This document shows, one piece after another, positions 36,978-44,778 of a stretch of DNA of 64,000 nt (position 1 is its first letter; the number at the start of each line of letters is the position of its first letter). The notes under the pieces were generated by a model. That model searched no databases and was not told the DNA's origin. It saw only the letters and a list, made by a program, of their open reading frames with translations. Made by a program: the position numbers and the translations under genes. The stretch lies in assembly GCF_003113895.1 (NCBI RefSeq), contig NZ_BDUD01000001.1, positions 2,083,821-2,147,820 of the forward strand, in the 5' to 3' direction. The stretch comes from Nostoc commune NIES-4072. GTDB taxonomy: Bacteria > Cyanobacteriota > Cyanobacteriia > Cyanobacteriales > Nostocaceae.

Positions 36978-38351
36978 ATGAAACTCAAATCATTTGCTCT
37001 TACATCTCTTACATTTTGTTTTGCTGCTATTTGCGGAACACCATCTGTACAAGCTGCATCACTAACGAAAATTGTCGATGGAATCAGTAATGCACGGGGT
37101 GTTAGCTTTGGCCCTGACGGCAGTCTTTACGTAGCAGAGCCAGGTATCGGAGGAAACGGAAATTGCCAACCATCTCCGAGTACCCTGTTCCAGCCTATCT
37201 GTGCTGGTAATAGTGGTTCACTGGTCAAAGTTGCACCAGACGGCACCAAACAGCGTCTACTTAATAACTTTGAGTCTATAGCAGAACAACCCAGTGGCAA
37301 CCAAGGCGCTGGTATTGCAGACGTACAATTCGACTCTAAAGGAAATGCTTATCTGATCACTGGCTTTGCTGGTTATCCAGGGAACCGCGATCTAGAAACA
37401 CTTAACCTTGGCTCTAAAATAACTCTCCCACCACAGCAACTTGCTACTTTTCCGCCATCAACACCCGATAAAGTTTTGAATACTCCGCTTCTAGCAAAAC
37501 TCTACCAAGTTGACTTGAACACCGGATCTCTCAAAAGTATTTTTGACTTTGCCAAGAATGAAATCACCAACAATCCAGATAAGGGGGATCTAGTTACCAA
37601 TCCTTATGATCTGGCGATTAATGGCGATAATGCTTATGTCGTTGACGGGGGCGGGAATGTTGCTTACAAAATTAAACTTGATGGAAGTGAGTCCCAGGCG
37701 ATCCCAATTCCTAAAACCATTGTTAGTAAGTCAGATTTACCACCAGGATTACAATTACCTCCTGGGCTATTAGAAGAGGTTCCAGGAGGAAAAGTAGCAC
37801 TTCAAGCAGTACCCACAGGTGGCGCAATTGGCCCCGATGGAGCTTTATACGTTGGTGAATATACGGGTTTTCCTTATCCAGCAGGAAAATCACGAATTTT
37901 CCGTATTGGCGATGATCTCAAACCAGAAGTTTTTCTGGATGGGTTTACACACATCACAGACCTAACCTTTGATGAGAAAGGCGATTTGCTCGTCTTACAG
38001 TTCAGCGACAAATCCCAGTTAGGGGGTGACATCACAAATCTACCTGGTTCTCTGATCCGAGTTGCTCCTGACGGCACTCGGACAACACTTGTTGCAGCAG
38101 GTCAAGGGCTAGATTCGGCTGATGGAATTGATATTGGCCCTGACGGCAAGATTTATATTACTAATCGCGGTGTCGGCAAAGGATTAGGGGAGGTTGTTCG
38201 AGTGGATGGTCTTGTTACACAAACAGTCCCCGAACCTGGTTCAATCGTTGGCTTAATAGCACTTGCTAGTGTAGGCGCAACTGCTGCTTTCGCCAAGCGC
38301 AAACGCCAACACAAGTTGGGTGAATTGCTACCCAAAGCAGAGATAGTTTAA
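36978..38351 (+). CDS. scyE: ScyE, exported NHL-type β-propeller with PEP-CTERM signal
   Basis: A 457-residue paralogue of ScyD. It has a signal peptide (MKLKSFALTSLTFCFAAICG... VQA), then blades such as SFGPDGSLYVAEPG, QFDSKGNAYLITG, TFDEKGDLLVLQF and DIGPDGKIYITNRG. The C-terminal sorting signal is VPEPGSIVGLIALASVGA with a KRKRQ tail. Published mutant work in N. punctiforme, as I recall it, links this gene to the late, dimerising part of scytonemin synthesis. Its location fits an extracytoplasmic step. It starts 97 bp after scyD, and a hairpin repeat follows it. Confidence 0.92.
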   Translation: MKLKSFALTSLTFCFAAICGTPSVQAASLTKIVDGISNARGVSFGPDGSLYVAEPGIGGNGNCQPSPSTLFQPICAGNSGSLVKVAPDGTKQRLLNNFESIAEQPSGNQGAGIADVQFDSKGNAYLITGFAGYPGNRDLETLNLGSKITLPPQQLATFPPSTPDKVLNTPLLAKLYQVDLNTGSLKSIFDFAKNEITNNPDKGDLVTNPYDLAINGDNAYVVDGGGNVAYKIKLDGSESQAIPIPKTIVSKSDLPPGLQLPPGLLEEVPGGKVALQAVPTGGAIGPDGALYVGEYTGFPYPAGKSRIFRIGDDLKPEVFLDGFTHITDLTFDEKGDLLVLQFSDKSQLGGDITNLPGSLIRVAPDGTRTTLVAAGQGLDSADGIDIGPDGKIYITNRGVGKGLGEVVRVDGLVTQTVPEPGSIVGLIALASVGATAAFAKRKRQHKLGELLPKAEIV

Positions 38352-38360
38352 CGAACTTTG

Positions 38361-38429
38361 GGGGTTTAAGTCCCCAGCAAGATAGGCAGCACGTTTTGTG
38401 TCGGGGTCTAAATCCCCGTCACAAAACGT
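38361..38429. repeat. Structured dispersed repeat, copy 1 (after scyE)
   Basis: GGGGTTTAAGTCCCC (38361-38375) is followed by a 15-bp stem: ACGTTTTGTG-t-CGGGG (38391-38406) pairs with CCCCG-t-CACAAAACGT (38414-38429) across loop TCTAAAT. The copy at 48110-48164 has the same GTTTAAGTCCCC and TCTAAATCCCC but a different stem that still pairs. It lies in the 311-bp spacer before scyF. The rest of that spacer holds GCGAATTGCG- and GCGTTAGC-type repeats. Confidence 0.7.
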
Positions 38430-38662
38430 AATTGCGAATTGCGTTAGCGGAGCGGGGCGTTAGCCCATTGCGAATTGCGAATTGGTTTAATTCCTCATTA
38501 CCTGACACCAGGTAATAGTTAGAGAATAGGCTGCTGCCTCACACAGAAAGTTGCATTTCAAACAGGAGGCAGCAGCCCGAATATTAGGGTTCCCGAACTG
38601 GGACTGGGAACAAAATTAGTCTAGGAAAGAGTATACACTCCTACAACCAGGACTTCAAACTC

Positions 38663-39844
38663 ATGGGATTAGTCAAAAATTTCTCAATCGGCATTCTCGG
38701 TACTGGATTGATGGTGCTGGCAACAGCAGCCCAAGCCAAGGCTGTAACATTAACTTACGACAGAAGTATCGGCGAACCTGGCTTCGGTCCTGGGCAACTG
38801 TTTGTTCCCCAAGGGATAGCGGTGGATAGCCAAGGGAATACCCTCATAGCTAACGGACGCGGTATTAACCCGACGGATGGTACTCCTAACTACAACCTCG
38901 GTAACAAAATTGAAAAATTTAGTCCAAGCGGTCAGTATATTGGAGCAATTGGCTCCGGCGGCACAGGGCCCGGACAATTTGACGAGCCAACAACTGTAGA
39001 CTTTAATCCCGTAACAGGGGATTTGTATGCAGGTGATGTTTACAACAACCGCATCAATCAATTCGATTCTCAGGGTAACTTTATTAGATCCTTTGCAAAT
39101 GGAGAATTTACCCCTCTCGTAGAGGGTAGGTTTTTCTTTGGTCCATCTGGTGTAACATTTGACAAAACTGGCAACGTTTACGTAGGTGATTTTAACGGCG
39201 AAAGAATCCTTAAATTCACACCTGACGGACAGCAAATTGGTGTCATTGGTGGCACCAATGGCACTGCGCCTGGGCAATTCCAAGGTGTAGCAGGTGTAAG
39301 AATTTCCCCCGTTAGTGGAAATATCTTTGTAGCTGACCAGTATAATAACCGCGTTCAAGTACTCGATCCAAATGGTAATCCTCTGTTGGCATTTGGTTCA
39401 GCAGGTAGCGAACCTGGACAGCTTCTTCAGCCAATTGGCATCGAAGTGGACGACCAAGAGAATGTTTATGTAGCTGATTCTATCAACAGCCGCGTTCAGG
39501 TGTTTGATAAAAACGGTAACTTTTTGACTTCCTTCGGTCAACCAGCCCTAGATGCATCAGGTAACCCTGTACCGCCTCCAGCATTAACTGGCCCTCCTTT
39601 TGGCAACCCTCTTGACCTCACTCCAGGCAGATTTAACTGGACTGGTGGTACAGCCCTCAAAGATGGCAAGCTGTATGTAGGCGATTTCTTCCAAGGTCGC
39701 GTCCAAGTGCTAAATGTAGAAGGCACAAAGCAAGTACCGGAGCCAAGTTCAGCACTGAGTCTAGCATTGCTCGGACTTGGGGCTGCTACTATCACATTGC
39801 GGAAACGTGGACAACAAAAGCCAGTCTTCAGTTTAGAGAAGTAA
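38663..39844 (+). CDS. scyF: ScyF, exported NHL-repeat protein with PEP-CTERM signal
   Basis: A 393-residue six-bladed NHL propeller. The blades show the classic pattern more clearly than in ScyD/E (GPGQLFVPQGIAVDSQGNTLIANG; GDVYNNRINQFDSQGNFIRSF; ADQYNNRVQVLDPNGNPLLAFG; ADSINSRVQVFDKNGNFLTSFG). A signal peptide ends at about TAAQAKA, and the C-terminus has VPEPSSALSLALLGLGA with RKRG. It is the last gene of the scytonemin core. Mutants in N. punctiforme are reported, to my recollection, to make less pigment. A 202-residue reverse ORF inside it is a shadow. Confidence 0.92.
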   Translation: MGLVKNFSIGILGTGLMVLATAAQAKAVTLTYDRSIGEPGFGPGQLFVPQGIAVDSQGNTLIANGRGINPTDGTPNYNLGNKIEKFSPSGQYIGAIGSGGTGPGQFDEPTTVDFNPVTGDLYAGDVYNNRINQFDSQGNFIRSFANGEFTPLVEGRFFFGPSGVTFDKTGNVYVGDFNGERILKFTPDGQQIGVIGGTNGTAPGQFQGVAGVRISPVSGNIFVADQYNNRVQVLDPNGNPLLAFGSAGSEPGQLLQPIGIEVDDQENVYVADSINSRVQVFDKNGNFLTSFGQPALDASGNPVPPPALTGPPFGNPLDLTPGRFNWTGGTALKDGKLYVGDFFQGRVQVLNVEGTKQVPEPSSALSLALLGLGAATITLRKRGQQKPVFSLEK

Positions 39845-39887
39845 CTGCAAAAACAATGCTGAGTTCTAATGCTTAAGTAACAGTTTC

Positions 39888-39968
39888 GTAAGGTGCGTTA
39901 TGTCTTTGGCTAACGCACCATCTCCATAAATTTGGTGCTGTACCTTGGCGGTAACATACCTTACGAAA
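39888..39968. repeat. Dispersed hairpin repeat after scyF
   Basis: GTAAGGTGCGTTATG...GGCTAACGCACC is followed by GGTGCTGTACC and CATACCTTACG. The outer CGTAAGGT/ACCTTACG and inner GGTGCGTTA/TAACGCACC arms pair. It is related to the repeat after the argJ gene (24848-24900). It may end scyF transcripts. Confidence 0.65.
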
Positions 39969-40075
39969 GTTTCTACGAAAATTTCAGGTTATTAAATCCG
40001 GAACAAGGGAGATAAAAACTGGATAACACTAATAAAGTCAACATTATTAAGGTGTTTTCAGGACATTAAAAGTTC

Positions 40076-41479
40076 ATGCAAATTCTGATTTATTCATACA
40101 ATTATCATCCAGAACCAATTGGTATTGCACCTTTGATGACTGAACTAGCAGAAGGGCTGGTAAAGCGAGGGCATCAAGTGCGGGTAATCACAGGTATGCC
40201 TAACTATCCTCAGCGTCAGATTTACGATGGGTATCGGGGTAAGCTATACGTTACTGAACATAAAAATGGTGTCAAAATTCAGCGTAGTTACCTGCGGATT
40301 AAGTCTAAGCCTAACCTTATAGATAGGCTAATGCTAGAGTTAAGCTTTGTCTTTACAAGTTTGCCACAAGCGCTGAAGGGCGAGCGACCTGATGTAATAC
40401 TCTTAACAGTGCCGCCATTACTAGTTTGTTTACCTGCAACCTTAATAGCTTGGCTATACAATTGTCCAGTAGTGCTGAATGTGCAAGATATCCTGCCGGA
40501 AGCTGCTGTGCGTGTTGGGCTGATTAAAAATAAGTTGATGATTCAAGCTCTGGAAGCTTTAGAAAAATTTGCCTACCGAACTGCACATACCATTAGCGTG
40601 ATTGCCGATGGCTTTGTAGATAATTTAATAAATAAAGGTGTATCGGCTAATAAAATTGCCTGCATTCCAAATTGGGTGAATCTAAATTTTATCCGCCCTT
40701 TACCGAAAGAGAATAACTCTTGGAGAGCTACCCATCAACTCGATGATAAATTTGTAGTACTTTATTCAGGTAATATTGCTCTGACCCAAGGTTTAGAGAC
40801 AGTCATAGAAGCAGCAGCTCGGTTGCGTCATATTAATGATATTGTCTTTGCGATCGCAGGCGAACCCCAAGCTCTCGAAAGGTTGCAAAAACATTGTCTT
40901 GCTTGTGGTGCAGATAACGTTTTGCTGTTACCCTTGGAACCGCGAGAAAAACTACCGCAAATGTTAGCAGCCGCAGATGTGGGGTTGATTGTGCAAAAGA
41001 GCAATGTGATTTCTTTCAATATGCCTTCTAAAATACCACTGCTGTTAGCCAGTGGCCGCCCAATTGTCGGTTCAGTCCCAGATGCGGGGACTGCTGCCAA
41101 AGCTATCAAAGAAAGTGGTGGCGGTATTATCGTTGAGCCAGAGTCAGCAGATGCTTTGGCTGCGGCAGTATTAAATTTATACAATCAGCCGGAATTAGCA
41201 GCGCAATTAGGGCGCGAAGGAAGAAAGTTTGCAGTAGAAAACTATTCCTTTGAGCAAGCATTAGATCGGTATGAAGAGTTATTTTATGATGCGATCGCCA
41301 AAAAAGCAACAACTTTGGATATCTTACCCGAATTGAGTTCTAAAGAATCACTTGTCGATCAAGACTTTCTCGTACATACCTCGCCCCTTGTAGTCGAAAA
41401 AACTAATCATATCAAACTAATTAAAACCAAATCCCCTATGCGCGTGCTATCTCAAGGACAAATGACAAATGACAAATGA
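40076..41479 (+). CDS. Glycosyltransferase family 4 (WcaI-like)
   Basis: The N-terminal half carries MQILIYSYNYHPEPIGIAPLM and AEGLVKRGHQVRVITGMPNYP. The C-terminal half has FVVLYSGNIALTQGLETVIEAA, MPSKIPLLLASGRPIVGSV and the GT4 Glu region IIVEPESADALA. This resembles colanic-acid-type WcaI glycosyltransferases. A glycosyltransferase stands at this point in the N. punctiforme cluster too. A role in glycosylating scytonemin or in sheath polysaccharide is possible but unproven. The last residues (SQGQMTNDK) come from an AATGACAAATGAC-type repeat into which the frame runs. tyrA follows after three bases. Confidence 0.88.
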   Translation: MQILIYSYNYHPEPIGIAPLMTELAEGLVKRGHQVRVITGMPNYPQRQIYDGYRGKLYVTEHKNGVKIQRSYLRIKSKPNLIDRLMLELSFVFTSLPQALKGERPDVILLTVPPLLVCLPATLIAWLYNCPVVLNVQDILPEAAVRVGLIKNKLMIQALEALEKFAYRTAHTISVIADGFVDNLINKGVSANKIACIPNWVNLNFIRPLPKENNSWRATHQLDDKFVVLYSGNIALTQGLETVIEAAARLRHINDIVFAIAGEPQALERLQKHCLACGADNVLLLPLEPREKLPQMLAAADVGLIVQKSNVISFNMPSKIPLLLASGRPIVGSVPDAGTAAKAIKESGGGIIVEPESADALAAAVLNLYNQPELAAQLGREGRKFAVENYSFEQALDRYEELFYDAIAKKATTLDILPELSSKESLVDQDFLVHTSPLVVEKTNHIKLIKTKSPMRVLSQGQMTNDK

Positions 41480-41482
41480 CTA

Positions 41483-42559
41483 ATGACTAATTCAGATCAG
41501 CTTAAAAAAACTGACCAAAGTTTGATCGCCCTACTTAGCGATCGCATATCATTATTAGCAGCATCAGAACAACCTTCTTTAGATGAACAACTGGCTGATG
41601 TGGCTCCCCTCCTCGCTCAAGCTGGTATTCCTGAGTCTGTTTGGGCAAGTGTAATAAATAGTTGTCATGCTACTCTAATTCTTAAATCTACAACAAATCA
41701 TGTCGCTCCCCGACAAGTTACCATCATCGGTGGACGCGGCAGGATGGGAAGATTATTTCAAGAGCAGCTTTCGCTAGTAGGTCACAATATTAGCATTCTC
41801 GAACATGAAGATTGGGAATACGCAGATAAACTGTTAAGTCAGGCAGAATTAGTATTAGTAAGCGTTCCTATTGAACATACAGTTGATGTTATCAAACGTG
41901 CAGCTAAATACCTTGGAACCAATACAGCTTTGTGTGACATCACGAGCGTAAAAACTCAGCCAACTCAGGCGATGCTCGAACATCATTCTGGCCCAGTCAT
42001 GGGTTTACATCCAATGTTTGGGCCAAATATCAAATCGTTTTTGGGACAAAAGGTCGTAGTATGCCCAGGTCGAAACGATGATTCATTTCAGTGGTTATTA
42101 GACTTTCTCAAAAGTAAAGGTGGAGAATTAATTGTTTGCACGCCTGAAGAACACGATCAAATGATGGTGATTATTCAAGCAACGCAACATTTTTGTAGAT
42201 TTAGTCTCGGTGTTTTCTTAGCACAAGTAAAAGTAGATATAAAGCAGAGCTTAACAATGTCAACACCTAACTATCGTCAAGAAATTGACATTGTTAAACG
42301 TTTGTTTTCCCAAAATCCTAATTTATGTGTTGATATTATGCTAGCTACAGAAGAACGGTGTAATGCAATTAGCTTTTTAGCTAAAACTTACAGCCGTTTA
42401 GCAAGACTGGTAGCAAGGAAAGATAGAGACGCATTAATTCAGGAATTTGAAACTACTCAAAGCTTTTTTGAAGAAAAAACCAACGCTTTTCTTCAGCCTT
42501 TAAATACAACGGTTCAAAGAGATTTTAAACCACAAATGCACACAAATATTAGCATTTAA
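41483..42559 (+). CDS. tyrA: TyrA, prephenate dehydrogenase with N-terminal chorismate-mutase-like region
   Basis: The dehydrogenase part starts at about residue 73 with VTIIGGRGRMGRLFQEQL (NAD binding). It includes CDITSVKTQP, GLHPMFGP and the QATQHFCRFSLGVFL helix, the enteric (E. coli TyrA) type. Residues 1-70 (KKTDQSLIALLSDRISLLAA) align with a chorismate mutase helix but lack the Lys/Arg pattern expected of an active mutase. The enzyme would supply p-hydroxyphenylpyruvate, one of the two scytonemin precursors, directly to ScyA. It abuts the DsbA-family gene (TAA then ATG), so they are co-translated. Confidence 0.92.
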   Translation: MTNSDQLKKTDQSLIALLSDRISLLAASEQPSLDEQLADVAPLLAQAGIPESVWASVINSCHATLILKSTTNHVAPRQVTIIGGRGRMGRLFQEQLSLVGHNISILEHEDWEYADKLLSQAELVLVSVPIEHTVDVIKRAAKYLGTNTALCDITSVKTQPTQAMLEHHSGPVMGLHPMFGPNIKSFLGQKVVVCPGRNDDSFQWLLDFLKSKGGELIVCTPEEHDQMMVIIQATQHFCRFSLGVFLAQVKVDIKQSLTMSTPNYRQEIDIVKRLFSQNPNLCVDIMLATEERCNAISFLAKTYSRLARLVARKDRDALIQEFETTQSFFEEKTNAFLQPLNTTVQRDFKPQMHTNISI

Positions 42560-43204
42560 ATGACAAAAACTATGCTGATAGACATCTTTCACGATCCCGT
42601 TTGTCCCTGGTGCAGAATCGGTAAAAAGCATCTGTTTGATGCATTGGCAAAATGGCCAGAAAAAGAAGTAGATATCCGGTGGCATCCCTTTATTCTCGAT
42701 AATACTATTCCTGCTGACGGATACGAATTTCACAGCTTTATGCAAAATAGAAAAGGTATAAAAGCCGAAGAACTACAATATCTGTTTGAATCTACGCAAT
42801 ATGCAGGTGAGATGGCTGGAGTCAAGCTAAATTTTGACAAAATCCGTTTGGCTGTCAATACTAAGCTTTCGCACCGACTGATTACACTTGCACCAGCAAA
42901 GGTAAAAAACGATGTCGTAGAAGCCATTTATAAAGCTTATTTTGAAGACGGTTTGAACATCGGAAATATTGAAGTTCTGATTGCCATAGGTAGAGCTTAC
43001 CAAATGGATTCTAGGGAATTACGCCAGCAATTGAGCGATGATGCTGTGATTAAAGCTTTCGTAGCGGAATCGATATTTGCTCGCCCGAATGGCATCAACA
43101 GCGTGCCGTTTTTCATTATCAATAATAAAGTCAAGATCAATGGTTCTCACTCAGTAGACATTTTTCTTCAAGCTTTGAATCGTGCCACACTTGTAAATAT
43201 ATAA
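42560..43204 (+). CDS. DsbA-family thiol oxidoreductase (FrnE-like), scytonemin cluster
   Basis: A 214-residue thioredoxin-fold protein with the active site CPWC in IFHDPVCPWCRIGKKHLF and the cis-Pro loop in NGINSVPFFIINNKV. It has no signal peptide, so it is a cytoplasmic FrnE/2-hydroxychromene-isomerase-like member rather than periplasmic DsbA. A dsbA-like gene is present at the same place in the N. punctiforme cluster. Its role in pigment synthesis is unknown. The start codon directly follows the tyrA stop, and aroB begins eight bases after its end. Confidence 0.9.
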   Translation: MTKTMLIDIFHDPVCPWCRIGKKHLFDALAKWPEKEVDIRWHPFILDNTIPADGYEFHSFMQNRKGIKAEELQYLFESTQYAGEMAGVKLNFDKIRLAVNTKLSHRLITLAPAKVKNDVVEAIYKAYFEDGLNIGNIEVLIAIGRAYQMDSRELRQQLSDDAVIKAFVAESIFARPNGINSVPFFIINNKVKINGSHSVDIFLQALNRATLVNI

Positions 43205-43212
43205 GCAAAAAC

Positions 43213-44409
43213 ATGGTAGTTGACATTAAGCAAAAAAGTAAATTCAATCTGCAACCAATTCATCAACGTGTTTCGGTTACTTTTAACTACGGAGTTTACT
43301 TTACAAAAAATTTATTTGAGTTGAAAAACCCCACCTTAGCCCAAGTAATTACAGCAGATGGGGAGACAAAGCCGAAAAAAGTTGTAGCGATAGTAGACGC
43401 AGGAATATTACAACATCAACCGGAATTGGTTAAGCAATTAGTAGCGTATACCAATTTTTATGCAGAGATAGTAGCGATCGCAGCCGAACCAATGATAATT
43501 TCGGGAGGAGAAGCTGCTAAAAACGATCGCACTTTAGTAGATCAAATCCAGCAACAGATTGAAGCAGCCGGATTATGTCGCCATTGTTACGTGTTAGCCA
43601 TTGGGGGCGGGGCTGTGTTGGATTTGGTAGGATATGCAGCCGCAACTGCTCACCGGGGTATTCGTCTGATTCGAGTTCCGACAACGGTGTTAGCACAAAA
43701 TGATTCCGGGGTTGGCGTAAAAAACGGCATCAACGCCTTTGGTAAAAAAAACTTTCTCGGCACATTTGCGCCACCTTATGCAGTTATAAATGATTCTGCC
43801 TTTTTGACAAGCTTAGACGATCGCGATTGGCGTTCTGGAATCGCAGAAGCAGTCAAAGTGGCGCTGATTAAGGATGCTAGCTTTTTTGATTTTATCCACT
43901 CTCACAGCGCAGCCCTTGCACGGCGAGACATGGATACGATGCAACAAGTTATTTATCGTTGCGCCCAGTTGCACCTAGAACATATTGCCAATAGCGGCGA
44001 TCCTTTTGAAATGGGTTCGTCTCGTCCCCTGGATTTTGGACATTGGGCGGCTCATAAACTGGAGCATTTGACAAATTATCGCTTGCGTCATGGCGAAGCA
44101 GTTGCGATCGGTATTGCTTTGGATAGCACTTATTCCTATTTGGTAGGATTGCTGGATTGCTCACAATGGCAAAGAATATTAAGTACTTTGTCGGCGTTGG
44201 GTTTTACGTTGTATGTCCCAGAACTGGTTGAGAAGTTATCACAACTAGAACATCCTCATTGTTTGTTCCGGGGTTTAACTGAGTTCCGGGAACATTTGGG
44301 GGGAGAGTTGACTTTGATGCTGTTACAACGAATTGGAAAAGGGGTTGAGGTTCATGAGGTGGATTTGTTTTTGTATAGGCAGGCAATATCGCTGTTGCAG
44401 GGGTTTTAG
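43213..44409 (+). CDS. aroB: 3-dehydroquinate-synthase-family protein (AroB; EboD-like)
   Basis: A sugar-phosphate-cyclase fold with VLAIGGGAVLDLVGYAAATAHRG (NAD/substrate), RVPTTVLAQNDSGVGVKNGIN, the metal ligands Glu in RSGIAEAVKVALIKD, and HWAAHKLEHL and LRHGEAVAIGIALD. At 398 residues it is longer than the usual 350-360 of housekeeping AroB. MGSSRPLDFGHWAAHKLE resembles the EboD subgroup of the ebo genes linked to scytonemin export or maturation. In the cluster it is annotated as AroB for shikimate supply. Which reaction it performs is open. Confidence 0.88.
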   Translation: MVVDIKQKSKFNLQPIHQRVSVTFNYGVYFTKNLFELKNPTLAQVITADGETKPKKVVAIVDAGILQHQPELVKQLVAYTNFYAEIVAIAAEPMIISGGEAAKNDRTLVDQIQQQIEAAGLCRHCYVLAIGGGAVLDLVGYAAATAHRGIRLIRVPTTVLAQNDSGVGVKNGINAFGKKNFLGTFAPPYAVINDSAFLTSLDDRDWRSGIAEAVKVALIKDASFFDFIHSHSAALARRDMDTMQQVIYRCAQLHLEHIANSGDPFEMGSSRPLDFGHWAAHKLEHLTNYRLRHGEAVAIGIALDSTYSYLVGLLDCSQWQRILSTLSALGFTLYVPELVEKLSQLEHPHCLFRGLTEFREHLGGELTLMLLQRIGKGVEVHEVDLFLYRQAISLLQGF

Positions 44410-44778
44410 GATTGGATTTTAAACGCAGAGGGACGCTGAGGGAAGCGCAGAGGTACGCTGAGGTTATGAGAGGATCTACTACTTTTGAGGGAGGTGATTA
44501 TTTTTAAAAATGGCTGTCAGGAAATGTACTAGAAAAGCAGTATAAAAAGCGAATAAATTGACATCTAATCGAAAAATTATTCAATGTCTTATCTGCTTGA
44601 TATCTAGTATTCTTAAGTAAGAAGCGAAAAGTTTTTCATTACATCTTTTAAAAAGAATCCGCAGATTTGGATAGTTTGAATTAAATTGACATCGGATTAT
44701 CTGGATTTGTTTTTAATTTGAAGATAGTTATCAATAATGATTGGCTTTTGACTAATAACTCTTCCAGAGAATTTTCCC
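44410..44778. promoter_or_regulatory. trpE upstream region, 369 bp, with the scyA-type repeat
   Basis: At 44541-44600 lies AAAAAGCGAATAAATTGACA followed by ATCGAAAAATTATTCAATG, the fourth copy of the degenerate element found three times before scyA. A weaker partial copy (GAAGCGAAAAG then TTTTTCATTACA) follows at about 44622-44645, and TTGACATCGGATTAT at 44685. The proximal part holds an ACGCTGAGG-type low-complexity repeat. I saw no Trp-rich leader peptide, so classic attenuation is not supported. Confidence 0.5.

Noticed and set aside
38750..39358. 202-residue reverse ORF inside scyF
   Set aside because: It lies wholly within a well-supported NHL-repeat gene and has no protein-like motif.
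44580..44778. Trp-codon leader peptide or attenuator before trpE
   Set aside because: I found no short ORF with tandem Trp codons followed by competing hairpins.
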